A DNA stretch of 64,000 bases from Bifidobacteriaceae bacterium (GTDB lineage Bacteria > Actinomycetota > Actinomycetes > Actinomycetales > WQXJ01). The stretch lies in contig JAIRYJ010000004.1 of the NCBI GenBank assembly GCA_031267825.1, positions 124,001-188,000 on the forward strand. Direction: 5' to 3'. The position numbers and the translations under genes were made by a program. The notes below the pieces were generated by a model. That model did not search any database and was not told the origin of the DNA. It worked only from the letters and a program-made list of their open reading frames with translations. Of this stretch, positions 33,146 to 42,403 are shown piece by piece; position 1 is the first letter of the stretch, and each line of letters begins with the position of its first letter.

Positions 33146-33769
33146 ATGAAACCATCCCGCGGGCTGTTACTTGGCGGCGTATTGGCGGCGGCGGCCGCTG
33201 TTGGAATCGGATCTCAACTACACCGCGGCTGGGGGGCGACCACTGAAGAACAGGCCGAGCCACTACCGGGTGACGATCTAATACCTGACCCCCGATTCCG
33301 TTCAACCCGGGCGATAACAGTTAACGCTCCCCCGGAAGCCGTTTGGCCCTGGCTGGCGCAGATGGGCATGGGCCGGGCCGGTTGGTACTCCTATGACTGG
33401 CTGGCCCAGGTATTCTCATCCGTTTCGACACGTTCAACGGCCCGCATCATTCCCGCGTTACAGGACATCAAAACCGGCGACCCAATCGACTTCCTTGACC
33501 GGATGGTTTTCACCGTGGCACAAGCCATTCCAGGTGAAACGCTGGTCTTAGTAGCTGACGAAAACCAGCGCCCACTACAACCCTGGGTCAAGTCTTGGTC
33601 TTTCATCTTGAACCGTTTACCCAGCGGCGCGACACGTCTGTTGATCCGAGAGATTTCAGCTTGGGACTCACGCCTAGTCGGGTTCTTGACCTCGATCACC
33701 GGCTGGGCTTGGTTCATGGCCACCCGGCGCCAATTGAAGAACATCAAAGCTTTAGCTGAGGCGACCTGA
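33146..33769 (+). CDS. SRPBCC-fold protein with N-terminal anchor
   Basis: A 207-residue protein. After a hydrophobic, Ala-rich segment (LLLGGVLAAAAAVGIGSQ) comes a START/SRPBCC-like domain: STRAITVNAPPEAVWPWLAQ at ~51-70, MGRAGWYSYDWLA, a central IKTGDPIDFL and a C-terminal helix FMATRRQLKNIKALAEA. The fold makes a hydrophobic ligand pocket. No specific ligand is recognisable. A CAAGAT box 7 nt before the ATG may serve as a leaderless promoter. It converges with rarD across 8 bp. Confidence 0.75.
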   Translation: MKPSRGLLLGGVLAAAAAVGIGSQLHRGWGATTEEQAEPLPGDDLIPDPRFRSTRAITVNAPPEAVWPWLAQMGMGRAGWYSYDWLAQVFSSVSTRSTARIIPALQDIKTGDPIDFLDRMVFTVAQAIPGETLVLVADENQRPLQPWVKSWSFILNRLPSGATRLLIREISAWDSRLVGFLTSITGWAWFMATRRQLKNIKALAEAT

Positions 33770-33777
33770 CCGGCCGG

Positions 33778-34704
33778 TTAACTAGAGCGGGCGGACCGGG
33801 CATGATGGACGGCATCGGCCGACAAAACAACCAACGCGACCCAGACGGCCGCGAAACCAAACCAGCGGGCAGGTGACATCGGTTCGTGAAAAACCATCAA
33901 ACCTGTCAAGAATTGCAACACTGGGCAAAGGTATTGCAGAAATCCTAAGACCGATAGTGGTAAACGCCGGGCCGCCGCGTTGAACGCCAGCAGCGGCGCG
34001 GCGGTGGCCACCCCAAGCCCAGCCAAAACCAAATTGTGGCCCCAACCTAAGCTGGGGAAAGTCGACTGGCCGGCCGCCATCAGCCAAATCACATAGCCGA
34101 CGGCGGTCGGCAAAACCACCAACGTCTCAACGCTGAGCGAAACAACAGCCGCCGTGTTCCCGCCGACCAGCTTCTCGATATAGCCGTAGAAGCCGAAGCT
34201 CAACGCTAAAGCCAGCGCCACCCAAGGCCAGCGGCCTAAAGCCAATGACATCACGACCACCGCCGAAGTCGCCGTGACGACCGCCAGCCATTGCGCCGGG
34301 CGTAACCGTTCACCCAGGAACACCACCCCTAGGACGACGCTGACCAGCGGGTTAATGAAATAGCCGAGGGCGGCCTCGACCAGTTGACCATTGAAGATGG
34401 CCCAAACGAAGACCAGCCAGTTGATTGTCAATAAGACGCCCGCTAAGGCCAGTCGGCTGATGTCGCGCGGTCGGCGCCAAGGCCGCCCGAAGGCCGTCCA
34501 TGACCTTGTCAAACCAATCAATATCAGGCAAATCAGGGCCGACCAGATGATGCGGTGAGCGATTACTTCAACCGCTCCCGCCGGTTTGGTCAAGGCCAAG
34601 TAAAGCGGCAGAAATCCCCACATCAAGTAGGCCGCGATACCTGAAATGAATCCCGCCCGCCGCCCGGCAGGCATCCGACTTGGCCGTGAGCCGCCGTTAG
34701 ACAT
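33778..34704 (-). CDS. rarD: RarD-type EamA permease
   Basis: A 308-residue, ten-helix transporter of the RarD branch of the drug/metabolite superfamily (RarD is linked to chloramphenicol sensitivity in Pseudomonas). Diagnostic segments are GFISGIAAYLMWGFLPLYLA, VIAHRIIWSALICLIL, LINWLVFVWAI and AALGYFINPLVSVVLG. The ATG overlaps the sirtuin stop by 8 nt, so the two genes are cotranscribed. The natural substrate is unknown. A copy of GGACGGCATCG lies near the 3' end. Confidence 0.88.
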   Translation of the reverse strand: MSNGGSRPSRMPAGRRAGFISGIAAYLMWGFLPLYLALTKPAGAVEVIAHRIIWSALICLILIGLTRSWTAFGRPWRRPRDISRLALAGVLLTINWLVFVWAIFNGQLVEAALGYFINPLVSVVLGVVFLGERLRPAQWLAVVTATSAVVVMSLALGRWPWVALALALSFGFYGYIEKLVGGNTAAVVSLSVETLVVLPTAVGYVIWLMAAGQSTFPSLGWGHNLVLAGLGVATAAPLLAFNAAARRLPLSVLGFLQYLCPVLQFLTGLMVFHEPMSPARWFGFAAVWVALVVLSADAVHHARSARSS

Positions 34705-35464
34705 GACCGCCCGGGCGGACTATGACTTGACCCAGCACCTCAGCTAGCCGAGCGGTGATAACGAAGGCGCCTTGACCTGGGAAAACGCCCGGATCGCGGT
34801 TGATTACGACCAGACGTTCAGCCCGGAAATAGCCAAGCAGCCCAGCGGCCGGATAAACCGTCAACGACGTTCCACCCACAATCAGCAGGTCAGCTTGCCG
34901 GATGGCGTCCACCGCCGCCCGCAGGACCAGTCCGTCTAGGGGATCGCCGTAAAGCACCACATCAGGTTGGACGATGCCGCCGCAAGAGCATCGTGGCACG
35001 CCTTGGGTGGCCTGCACCTGATCTAACTTGACGGTTTGGCCGCAGTTGGCACAGTAGTTGCGGTGATATGAGCCGTGCAGTTCGAGGACGTTAGTTGAGC
35101 CGGCCGCTTGGTGCAGGCCGTCAATGTTTTGCGTTATGACGGCCGTTAGGCGTCCGGCCTGTTCCAGTTCGGCTAGTTTACGGTGGGCTGGGTTTGGTTT
35201 GGCTTCAGGATGGAACACGTTGGCGCGGCAGAAGTCGAAGAAGTCTTTAGGGTGTTCTTCGAAGAAGCCGCGCGACAAGATGGTTTCTGGTGGAATCTGG
35301 TGGCGGCCGTTGTAAAGCCCGTCGGCTGAACGGAAGTCCGGAATACCGGATTCGGTTGAAACCCCCGCCCCGCCAAAGAAGACGATCCGGTTTGAGGCGT
35401 CCACCATCGACTGTAATTCGGCTAGTTTGGCCGCCATGGTGGGATCAGGTGGTGGCGAAGACAC
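34697..35464 (-). CDS. Sirtuin NAD-dependent deacylase
   Basis: A 255-residue Sir2 protein that removes acyl groups from lysines using NAD. Visible are [15 protein letters not shown] (NAD loop, ~35-49), [13 protein letters not shown] (catalytic region), ELHGSY with the catalytic His, and a zinc ribbon CANCG...CSCGG. The CxC-type second pair occurs in several bacterial members. The GTG at 35464 is the first start; an ATG nine codons on also keeps the whole domain. The start region is the first copy of a 72-bp tandem duplication, so the extreme N-terminus may be recent. Probably read with rarD and perhaps from the imuA'-imuB-dnaE2 operon upstream. Confidence 0.9.
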   Translation of the reverse strand: MSSPPPDPTMAAKLAELQSMVDASNRIVFFGGAGVSTESGIPDFRSADGLYNGRHQIPPETILSRGFFEEHPKDFFDFCRANVFHPEAKPNPAHRKLAELEQAGRLTAVITQNIDGLHQAAGSTNVLELHGSYHRNYCANCGQTVKLDQVQATQGVPRCSCGGIVQPDVVLYGDPLDGLVLRAAVDAIRQADLLIVGGTSLTVYPAAGLLGYFRAERLVVINRDPGVFPGQGAFVITARLAEVLGQVIVRPGGHV

Positions 35465-35592
35465 GCATCAGGCTTACCACATGTGGTCAAGCCGCCCTGG
35501 CCGCCTTGGTTTTGTGACCAGTGGTGGCGATGCCGCGCATCAGGCTTAGCGGATTTGGTTAAGCCGGCCTGGCCGCCCTGGTTTGGTTAGTC
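35449..35592. repeat. 72-bp imperfect tandem duplication
   Basis: Two diverged copies beginning GTGGTGGCGA at 35449 and 35521. The first overlaps the sirtuin N-terminus and contains the 12-bp palindrome ACCACATGTGGT (35476-35487), not kept in the second. Confidence 0.75.
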
Positions 35593-35615
35593 GCGTAAAC
35601 CGCCGCACCGGCCAC

Positions 35616-38600
35616 CTAATGGAAGTCCCGTGACTTGGTTGGCACCGTCAAACGCAGCGGATAGAGGTGACCAGCTTTGATTCCTAAAGCACCGTCTTGG
35701 CGTTCGAGCCGTCCCATCACCACCATGGCTGAGGCGGTGCGGGCGGTTTTGCGGTACCGGTTCCAGACGTCTTTAGTACAAATGATGTTCAGGCTGGCGG
35801 TTTCATCTTCCAGGTTGAGGAACGTCACACCGCCAGCCGTATTGGGCCGCTGGCGGTGTGTCACAACTCCAGCGACCCTCAACCAGGCGCCGTCCGGCTG
35901 GTCTTTGACTTGCTCGTTAGGTATTACACCGGCGGCTTCTAAAGCTCCACGTAAATGGACTGTGGGGTACTCCCCTAGGCTCACACCACTGGCCCAAATA
36001 TCGGCTTGAGCTAGTTCCTCATCTGACATGCCTGGCAAAACGGGAGCCCTTGTGCCTGGTGTTGTGCCAGGTAACTGAGTTGGGCCGCCGAGTGCGCCGG
36101 CGGCCCACAGTGCCCGGCGCCGGTCTGGTTCTAAGGAACTCAGTGCACCAGCTGTGGCCAGGCATTCCATTTGATGGGCGGTCAGGGCGCAACGGTGAGC
36201 CAAGTCAGTCAAAGAAACGAAGGCGGTTTGACGCCGCTCAGCTTCGATGCGTTCAGCTTGGCGTGTCCCGATGCCACGGATGGTAGCTAAACCGAGCCGG
36301 ACACCTAGCCGCCGGTCACCGCGTAACAGTTCGGAGTAGGGCCGGTCTGATGGCCCAGTTACTTCAGCACTGGCATGAGTCCGGGAAATTTGCACATCAG
36401 GGCCTTTCACTACCAGGCCGTGACGGCGGGCATCAGCGACTAAGGATTGCGGTGAATAGAAACCCATCGGTTGTGAAGCCAGGATCGCGGCGTAAAACGC
36501 CGCCGGATGGAACACTTTCAGCCAAGCACTGACATAAACGATCAATGCGAAAGAAAAAGCATGCGATTCGGGGAATCCGAAATCAGCGAAAGCTTTGAGT
36601 TGATCGTAAATCCTGGACCGGGCTCCGTCCGGGATGCTGCGGGCTCGCATTCCGTCCATGAGTTGATCTTTTAGTGCTTCCATGGCTTCAACTGAACGCT
36701 TCGAACCCATCGCCCGGCGTAGACGGTCAGCTTGACCGGGGCTGAAACCCGCCGCAGCGATGGCGATTTGCATTAGCTGCTCTTGGAACAGCGGCACACC
36801 CATGGTGCGTTCCAGGACTGGCCGGAGCAGTTCATGGTCAAAGGTCACCGGCGCCCGCCCACGGACCCGGTCAATGTAGGGATGGACTGAACCGCCTTGG
36901 ATCGGGCCGGGCCGGATCAACGCTACTTCAACCACGATGTCGTAGAACTGGCGTGGTTGTAACCGTGGCAGAGTCGCCATCTGGGCGCGTGACTCAACTT
37001 GGAACACACCAACGGTGTCAGCGGCGCAGAGCAGGTCATAAACCTCAGGGCATTCCGGTGGCAGAGTATGCATCTGCCAGTGTTGGCCTTCGAGGCGTTC
37101 AACCTCATCGAAAGCCAAATGGATCGCTCCGAGCATTCCTAAACCAAGCAGGTCAAACTTCACCAGGCCAGCCGCGGCACAATCATCTTTATCCCATTGC
37201 AAAACTGACCGGTTAGCCATCCGGCCCCATTGAACTGGGCAGATGTCAATCACCGGCTGGTCCGCCAAAACCATGCCGCCTGGATGTATTCCCAGGTGAC
37301 GTGGCAGTTTCATAAACTGTTCCGCCAGATCTAGAACATCAGATGGGATACCGGATAGGTCATCGTCCGCTTCTACTGGTTTAGCGTTAGCCCGTCCCCA
37401 GGGTGTGTAACTCACTTTGCCGTGGCGTAAATGACCCCAACGTTCGATTTGTTTAGCCCAAGCGTCTTGTTGGCCGATCCCGTAACCCAAGGCGCGGGCG
37501 GCGTCACGTAATGCCAGCCGTGGCCGGTAACTGATGACGGCTCCCACCAGGGCGGCCCGTTGACGGCCGTAACGCTGGTAAACGTGCTGGATTACTTCTT
37601 CGCGGCGGCCGGATTCAATGTCGAGGTCTATATCGGGGTAGCCTTCGCGTTCTGGCGCTAGGAAACGTTCAAATAGTAGACGATGCCGTACCGCGTCTAT
37701 CGCTGTTATCCCTAGGGCGTAGCAGACAGCGGAGTTAGCGGCCGAACCGCGGCCTTGGCAGAGGATGTTCTGTTCCTGGCAAAACTGGACTACCTCATAC
37801 ATGATCAAGAAGTAGCCAGAAAATCCGAGGCTCTCAATGACGGATAGTTCGTGATCTAAGGTGGCGTAAGCCTGGGCTGTGGCGGCGCCGCGTGGCCCGT
37901 ATCTGGCCAGGGCGCCACGCCAAGTTAGTTCTTCTAGCCATGATTTTTCGCTCATGCCTGGCGGCACATTAGCGGGTGGCAGTTGAGGGGCGATCAGTTT
38001 CAAGTCGAAAGCGCATTGGCTGGCGAAACGCGCCGCGTTGCTTAGAGCCGCTGGATATAGCGCCATCCGGGCAGCCATCTGGCTGGGTGAGGACAGGGCG
38101 GCGAGTGGCCCGGACGGGAGGTATCCGTCCATCTCATCTAGGCTGCGCCGGGCGCGCACAGCTGACATGGCGCTGGCTAGATGAAATTCGCCGCCATAGG
38201 CGTAGTGCGCGTTGCTGGTGGCGACTAGCGGCAGGTTAGCCGCACGGGCCAGGTCAGCCAATACGGCTAGTCTGGCCGGGTCCGCCGGGTCACCTGAGTT
38301 GGTGATTTCTACCGCCACGTTGTCGCGCCCAAACAACGCCATCAGGCGATCCAATTGCTGGGCGGCGGCTTGCCTGCTACCGCCTGGCCTTTCTAAAGCG
38401 CGGCGGACGGCGCCTTTGCGGCATCCGGTCAGAATTAGCCATTGCCCAGAACTCGAAGCGGCTAGTTCTTCAATGTCATAACGTGGCAGTCCTTTTTCTC
38501 CGACCACTAAATAGGCTTGGGCGATGGCTCGGCTGAGTTTTTTGTAACCTTCAGGCCCGCGGGCCAGAACTAGCAGATGTGTACCTGGCGGGTCAGCCGC

Positions 38601-38873
38601 GCCTGGTTCCGCTGTGCCGCCGTTAAGGGTCAGTTCGGAGCCGAAAACTGTTGCCAGGCCAACTTCACGGGCGGCGGTAGCGAACTGGACAGTGCCATAA
38701 AGACCATCGTGGTCAGTTAGCGCCATGGCGCTGAGCCCTAGTTCAGCTCCGCGGCGGGCCAAACTGGCTGGTTGGCTGCAGCCGTCAAGAAAACTGAAAG
38801 CGCTGTGGGTGTGCAGTTCGGCGTACTCCAAGGCTGGTTTCCGGCTTGGTGGCGGGTTGGAGTGGCTAGTCAT
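35616..38873 (-). CDS. dnaE2: Error-prone DNA polymerase, DnaE2
   Basis: A 1085-residue C-family polymerase that does translesion synthesis with ImuA' and ImuB. Order: PHP domain (AELHTHSAFSFLDGCS, MALTDHDGLYG), palm (QGRGSAANSAVCYALG and YPDIDLDIESGRREEV with catalytic Asp residues), fingers and thumb (MGSKRSVEAMEALKDQ; FGFPESHAFSFALIVY), HhH motif, and C-terminal OB fold (GVVTHRQRPNTAGGVTFLNL). It has the DnaE2 length and lacks the C-terminal beta-clamp/tau region of replicative DnaE1. The ATG at 38873, with GAGGGGA upstream, overlaps imuB by 8 nt. Confidence 0.95.
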   Translation of the reverse strand: MTSHSNPPPSRKPALEYAELHTHSAFSFLDGCSQPASLARRGAELGLSAMALTDHDGLYGTVQFATAAREVGLATVFGSELTLNGGTAEPGAADPPGTHLLVLARGPEGYKKLSRAIAQAYLVVGEKGLPRYDIEELAASSSGQWLILTGCRKGAVRRALERPGGSRQAAAQQLDRLMALFGRDNVAVEITNSGDPADPARLAVLADLARAANLPLVATSNAHYAYGGEFHLASAMSAVRARRSLDEMDGYLPSGPLAALSSPSQMAARMALYPAALSNAARFASQCAFDLKLIAPQLPPANVPPGMSEKSWLEELTWRGALARYGPRGAATAQAYATLDHELSVIESLGFSGYFLIMYEVVQFCQEQNILCQGRGSAANSAVCYALGITAIDAVRHRLLFERFLAPEREGYPDIDLDIESGRREEVIQHVYQRYGRQRAALVGAVISYRPRLALRDAARALGYGIGQQDAWAKQIERWGHLRHGKVSYTPWGRANAKPVEADDDLSGIPSDVLDLAEQFMKLPRHLGIHPGGMVLADQPVIDICPVQWGRMANRSVLQWDKDDCAAAGLVKFDLLGLGMLGAIHLAFDEVERLEGQHWQMHTLPPECPEVYDLLCAADTVGVFQVESRAQMATLPRLQPRQFYDIVVEVALIRPGPIQGGSVHPYIDRVRGRAPVTFDHELLRPVLERTMGVPLFQEQLMQIAIAAAGFSPGQADRLRRAMGSKRSVEAMEALKDQLMDGMRARSIPDGARSRIYDQLKAFADFGFPESHAFSFALIVYVSAWLKVFHPAAFYAAILASQPMGFYSPQSLVADARRHGLVVKGPDVQISRTHASAEVTGPSDRPYSELLRGDRRLGVRLGLATIRGIGTRQAERIEAERRQTAFVSLTDLAHRCALTAHQMECLATAGALSSLEPDRRRALWAAGALGGPTQLPGTTPGTRAPVLPGMSDEELAQADIWASGVSLGEYPTVHLRGALEAAGVIPNEQVKDQPDGAWLRVAGVVTHRQRPNTAGGVTFLNLEDETASLNIICTKDVWNRYRKTARTASAMVVMGRLERQDGALGIKAGHLYPLRLTVPTKSRDFH

Positions 38874-40491
38874 AGATCCCCTCAAGTCGCCATTCGTCCG
38901 CTTCGCGAACTAGTAGTGCGGTTTGTTTCCGCTGGTCTAGTTCAATTTGAACTTGTAAATAAACCAGCCGCTTGGAGCCGGCTACCCACCATTTCGCGAA
39001 AACTGGCCAAGGTCCCGCCCAGCCCCGGACCGCGGCTTTGTCTAATAGAGCCGGGCGGGAACTGAGTTCGAAATTTGGGCTAACCCGAATGTTGTTGCCT
39101 TGCGCGTCAGTCAAAGCCACTGGTTGAGGTTGAACTGGTATCAAACTGGGGGCAGGGTCTGGCACAGCCCCCGGCCAAGGCCGGTCAACTGGTTGTAGCG
39201 GCACTGTGTCATCACCCCATTCCACTAGCCGGATCCGGCCGCGTGGTGTCCGGCCGCCTTGGATCACTGGTTGGTACACGCCGTGGCCGCCGAGCAAAGT
39301 GTTGATTCGTTCCGCACCGCGCACCGCTCTGGCCATGCCATGGCCGTTATTGCCCCACAAGCAGGCCGATCCAACGCTAGCTGGGTGGACCTCTTCAGCT
39401 TCAAGTGTCAGACAGGTCAGTGCCCCGTCTGGCAATAGGCCGCTACGGCCGGTCAACCAGTTCTCTAGCTGCCACCGGACCCGGTCCGCCACACCGTTAG
39501 AGTCAACGCCTTCAAGCCGCCAGGTGCGTTCAAACTGTTCACCGGTTTCAGTTGTGGCACTGACTTTGAGACGGTCATAGCTTTGCCCGTAAGCGGTTAG
39601 CTGGGCGTGTAAATCGTCAGCTAGTTTGACAGCCACATGGGCGGCTTCGGCTATCCGCGTGAGCGGCGGATCAGCTTCATAGCTCACTGAAAAGTCTTGC
39701 GGCAGACGATGAGCTGGGCCTGTTAGGACGTCACGCGCCCGGGCTAAACGCTGCGCCCAGATCCCAACTGATCCGAACCGTTCGGCCACATTACCGCTGG
39801 GAAGATCAGCCAAGCCGCCCAAAGTTTTGATCCCTAAACGGGTTAGCAGGTCAGTTAGCGCGTTCAAGTCACCGCCGACGGCCGTGTCTTGCAACGCCAG
39901 GGTGATATCCGTTAACGGGTGTGGCGCCAAGAAACTGGGCGAACCGCCAGGTTCAATGATGAGGCTTTGACGGGCCGCCAAGATGGCTGCCAGCAATCCA
40001 TCGGCTATTCCCACCCAAGATTCGGCACCAGTTTCGGCTGCCACCTGTGTCAGCAAATGTTCAGCTAAAGCCTGATCGCCACCGTGGTATCGGCTTACCC
40101 CAACCGCAGGACATAACAGCAGGCCAGGGCGCAATAATTCAACTCCAGGGACTAAAGAATGGATCAGGATGGCGACATCTTCAAAAGCCCGGGCGTCACG
40201 CATTGGGTCAGCCCGCACCACCACGCCAGCCGGACATATGGCGGTCGCTGAACGCCGTTTCATGCCGCGCCGCACACCAGCTACCCGGGCCGCCGCACTG
40301 ACCGCTTTGACCCGTCTGGCATCAGCTACTATGACCGGCACATCGGGTGGTACCACCCCAGTTTTGATGGCTGCCACCACTGGCCAATCCGGCAACCAGA
40401 CAGCCGCCAGCCGCCGGGCTGGCCTGGTGCTTGACAATTCCTCCAGCAGCGGCGAGTCCAAAACAGCTACGCCGCCTCGCGTGTCTTCCAT
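38866..40491 (-). CDS. imuB: ImuB, inactive Y-family polymerase-like protein
   Basis: A 541-residue Y-family polymerase relative that serves as the mutasome hub, linking DnaE2 to the beta-clamp and ImuA'. RRLAAVWLPDWPVVAA replaces the catalytic strand of true Y polymerases, and the usual SIDE motif is absent (PAVGVSRYHGG in its place). The little-finger region and the ImuB C-terminal domain (GWAGPWPVFAKWW, then LVYLQVQIE) are kept. The ATG at 40491, preceded by GGGGAAG, is preferred; an earlier start at 40536 would overlap imuA'. Together with imuA' and dnaE2 it forms one operon. Confidence 0.9.
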   Translation of the reverse strand: MEDTRGGVAVLDSPLLEELSSTRPARRLAAVWLPDWPVVAAIKTGVVPPDVPVIVADARRVKAVSAAARVAGVRRGMKRRSATAICPAGVVVRADPMRDARAFEDVAILIHSLVPGVELLRPGLLLCPAVGVSRYHGGDQALAEHLLTQVAAETGAESWVGIADGLLAAILAARQSLIIEPGGSPSFLAPHPLTDITLALQDTAVGGDLNALTDLLTRLGIKTLGGLADLPSGNVAERFGSVGIWAQRLARARDVLTGPAHRLPQDFSVSYEADPPLTRIAEAAHVAVKLADDLHAQLTAYGQSYDRLKVSATTETGEQFERTWRLEGVDSNGVADRVRWQLENWLTGRSGLLPDGALTCLTLEAEEVHPASVGSACLWGNNGHGMARAVRGAERINTLLGGHGVYQPVIQGGRTPRGRIRLVEWGDDTVPLQPVDRPWPGAVPDPAPSLIPVQPQPVALTDAQGNNIRVSPNFELSSRPALLDKAAVRGWAGPWPVFAKWWVAGSKRLVYLQVQIELDQRKQTALLVREADEWRLEGIYD

Positions 40492-40511
40492 CCGACTTCC
40501 CCACCGCCCGT

Positions 40512-41264
40512 TCAGACCGCTCCGGTGGCCCGGCAAACTAGCTGGTAGCCGAGCCGCGGTAAATCAGCCAGGCCACAACATTCACCCAAATCAGCGCAAT
40601 CTGTCTGGTCCACATCGACAACCACTTTGGCGCCGCCCCACTGACCAGTCGTGATCAGCTTGCTGCCATTGAAACGCAGCCGAGCTTCAAAGCGGCGCCT
40701 ATAACTAGCTTGAAGCGACAGTTTTCCCGCTATCACCAACCCAAAAGCGTCAATCAAGCCAGCTAGGACGCGCGGCGGGCAAGCCCCAAGATCAGGTACC
40801 ACCACTGTCCGGTTCAATGCCAGCCCAGCTTGTGCCGCTGCCAGCAGCCCAGCCGCTGGCAGCGCCGCGATCACCGCCCAGTCTTCCGGCCCCAGAGCGG
40901 CTGCCGCGACCGCCCATAAAGCTGACATTGATCCGCTGATTTGAGCCACCGTTCCCGGCAGCAAATACGGCGTTACCTGGCTGGCGAGTTCATCTGGAGT
41001 GGCCAGGAGCGTTGCCTGGCCGGGGGCGGCCGCCACCGTGCCAGGCACAGGCCGGTGTTCAATAAGCCTCTGGCTAGGAGGCTCCGTCAAAGTGGCCCCC
41101 ATCCGCTTTGACGCGGTGTGATCAAGGCTCTCACCAGCGGAAACACAGTAGACAAGCATGCCGGGTCGGTGGCTTTTCACCACCGACCTAACCGGGTTGA
41201 CACCCGCCTTAGTTTCAGCCGCTTGAAGAGCCTGCCTAGCCCGCGACAACACCGCCGACGTCAT
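40512..41264 (-). CDS. imuA': ImuA', mutasome accessory protein
   Basis: A 250-residue RecA-fold-like protein, the first gene of the SOS mutasome. It lacks an intact Walker A; the equivalent strand region reads LLPGTVAQISGSMSALWAVA. AVIAALPAAGLLAAAQAG, VVVPDLGACPPRVLAGLIDAF and KLSLQASYRRRFEARLRFNG match actinobacterial ImuA'. In mycobacteria it interacts with ImuB and RecA. The ATG at 41264 follows GGGGG; a GTG 45 nt upstream would include the LexA-like box in the coding region and is less likely. Confidence 0.85.
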   Translation of the reverse strand: MTSAVLSRARQALQAAETKAGVNPVRSVVKSHRPGMLVYCVSAGESLDHTASKRMGATLTEPPSQRLIEHRPVPGTVAAAPGQATLLATPDELASQVTPYLLPGTVAQISGSMSALWAVAAAALGPEDWAVIAALPAAGLLAAAQAGLALNRTVVVPDLGACPPRVLAGLIDAFGLVIAGKLSLQASYRRRFEARLRFNGSKLITTGQWGGAKVVVDVDQTDCADLGECCGLADLPRLGYQLVCRATGAV

Positions 41265-41282
41265 AATCACACTCACCCCCAG

Positions 41283-41298
41283 TAGTACGTCTGTTCGA
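41283..41298 (-). promoter_or_regulatory. LexA-like SOS box
   Basis: TCGAACAGACGTACTA on the minus strand. The first half is the actinobacterial half-site TCGAAC; the second matches GTTCGA at 4 of 6. It lies just after the putative -10 and 19 bp before the imuA' ATG. Confidence 0.6.
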
Positions 41299-41326
41299 TT
41301 GTGCCACACAAACCAGAATCGTACAA
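41298..41326 (-). promoter_or_regulatory. Promoter of imuA'-imuB-dnaE2
   Basis: Minus-strand TTGTAC (-35), 17 bp, CACAAT (-10). The -10 abuts the LexA-like box, so bound LexA would cover the start of transcription. Confidence 0.5.
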
Positions 41327-41406
41327 GTGTTCAGACGGCTCGTCCAGCGAACCTCACACCGATCACCGCCCAGCGGCGATAGCCCTACCACCCGGCGGCG
41401 ATAGCT

Positions 41407-42219
41407 TTACCGTCTAGCCGGATCAGTCGCCCAAAACGCCACCGCCGCGGCCGCCGCCACATTAAGCGAATCAACTCCGCCTGACATTGGGATCCGCACA
41501 ACACTGTCAGCCAGATCCAAGGCATGGGCGCTCAGCCCATCGCCTTCAGTCCCTACCATCAAAGCCAACCGCTGCGGCAAACGGGCTGACAACTGATCAA
41601 GGGGGACGGCATCGGACATCAAAGCCAAAGCCGCCACATGCCAACCCGCCTGTCTCAACTCACCCAAAGCAGTGGGCCACGGCTCAATCCTGGCCCACCG
41701 CACTTGGAACACGGTACCCATCGAGACGCGCACAGCCCGGCGGTAAAGCGGGTCCGCGCAACCCGGTGTCAACGCCACACCATCCACCCCCAAGCCGGCC
41801 GCCGAACGAATAATCGCACCCAAATTGGTGTGATCCACCACATCTTCCACAATCACCAAACGCCGTGCCTCAGCCGCGACATCGTTTAGCTGGGCGATTG
41901 GCGGCCGTCGCATCGCGGCTATCGCCCCACGGTGAACGTTGAACCCTGTGACCTCCCGCAGAACGGCCGGATCGCCCACATAAACTGGCACCGTCGGGTC
42001 GAGTCGTTCAATTAGCGGAGCCAGCGAACCAACCCATTTAGGGGTCATCAAAAGCGAATATGGTTCAATTCCGGCGTCCAGGGCACGTCCAATAACGGCC
42101 GCACTCTCAGCCATGAACAAACCCCGCTCCGGTTCTAGACGGCGCCGCAAAGCCACATCAGTCAAACGCAGGTAAGCCTCAAGGCGAGGGTCGCCCGGAT
42201 CTGAAACCGGAACTATCAC
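41407..42219 (-). CDS. SpoU/TrmH-family RNA ribose methyltransferase
   Basis: A 270-residue SPOUT methyltransferase with an N-terminal substrate-binding domain. The three SpoU motifs are clear: [20 protein letters not shown] (motif 1), [13 protein letters not shown] (motif 2) and [20 protein letters not shown] (motif 3, knot). It 2'-O-methylates rRNA or tRNA; the exact site cannot be told. The GTG start lies 7 nt after a TAACCT box. The gene stands alone between imuA' and ppgK (divergent). Confidence 0.9.
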   Translation of the reverse strand: MIVPVSDPGDPRLEAYLRLTDVALRRRLEPERGLFMAESAAVIGRALDAGIEPYSLLMTPKWVGSLAPLIERLDPTVPVYVGDPAVLREVTGFNVHRGAIAAMRRPPIAQLNDVAAEARRLVIVEDVVDHTNLGAIIRSAAGLGVDGVALTPGCADPLYRRAVRVSMGTVFQVRWARIEPWPTALGELRQAGWHVAALALMSDAVPLDQLSARLPQRLALMVGTEGDGLSAHALDLADSVVRIPMSGGVDSLNVAAAAAVAFWATDPARR

Positions 42220-42225
42220 CGCGCC

Positions 42226-42231
42226 AGGTTA
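42226..42231 (-). promoter_or_regulatory. -10 box, leaderless
   Basis: TAACCT on the minus strand, last T 7 nt before the GTG at 42219. Confidence 0.45.
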
Positions 42232-42403
42232 TCTCGCATTAGCCTGGGCCGCTTCGATTAGTCTGTGCCACCGCATCGCGCGTGGGGCCCGTGCCCCGCG
42301 CGTCCAGCCGACGCCCTGCCGAGCCGGGGTCCGGCCGTCTCCCCTCGGTGTGTGGGAAAATTGGCCGGATAATCCGCCACGACACCCAACAAGGGGGTTT
42401 TAC

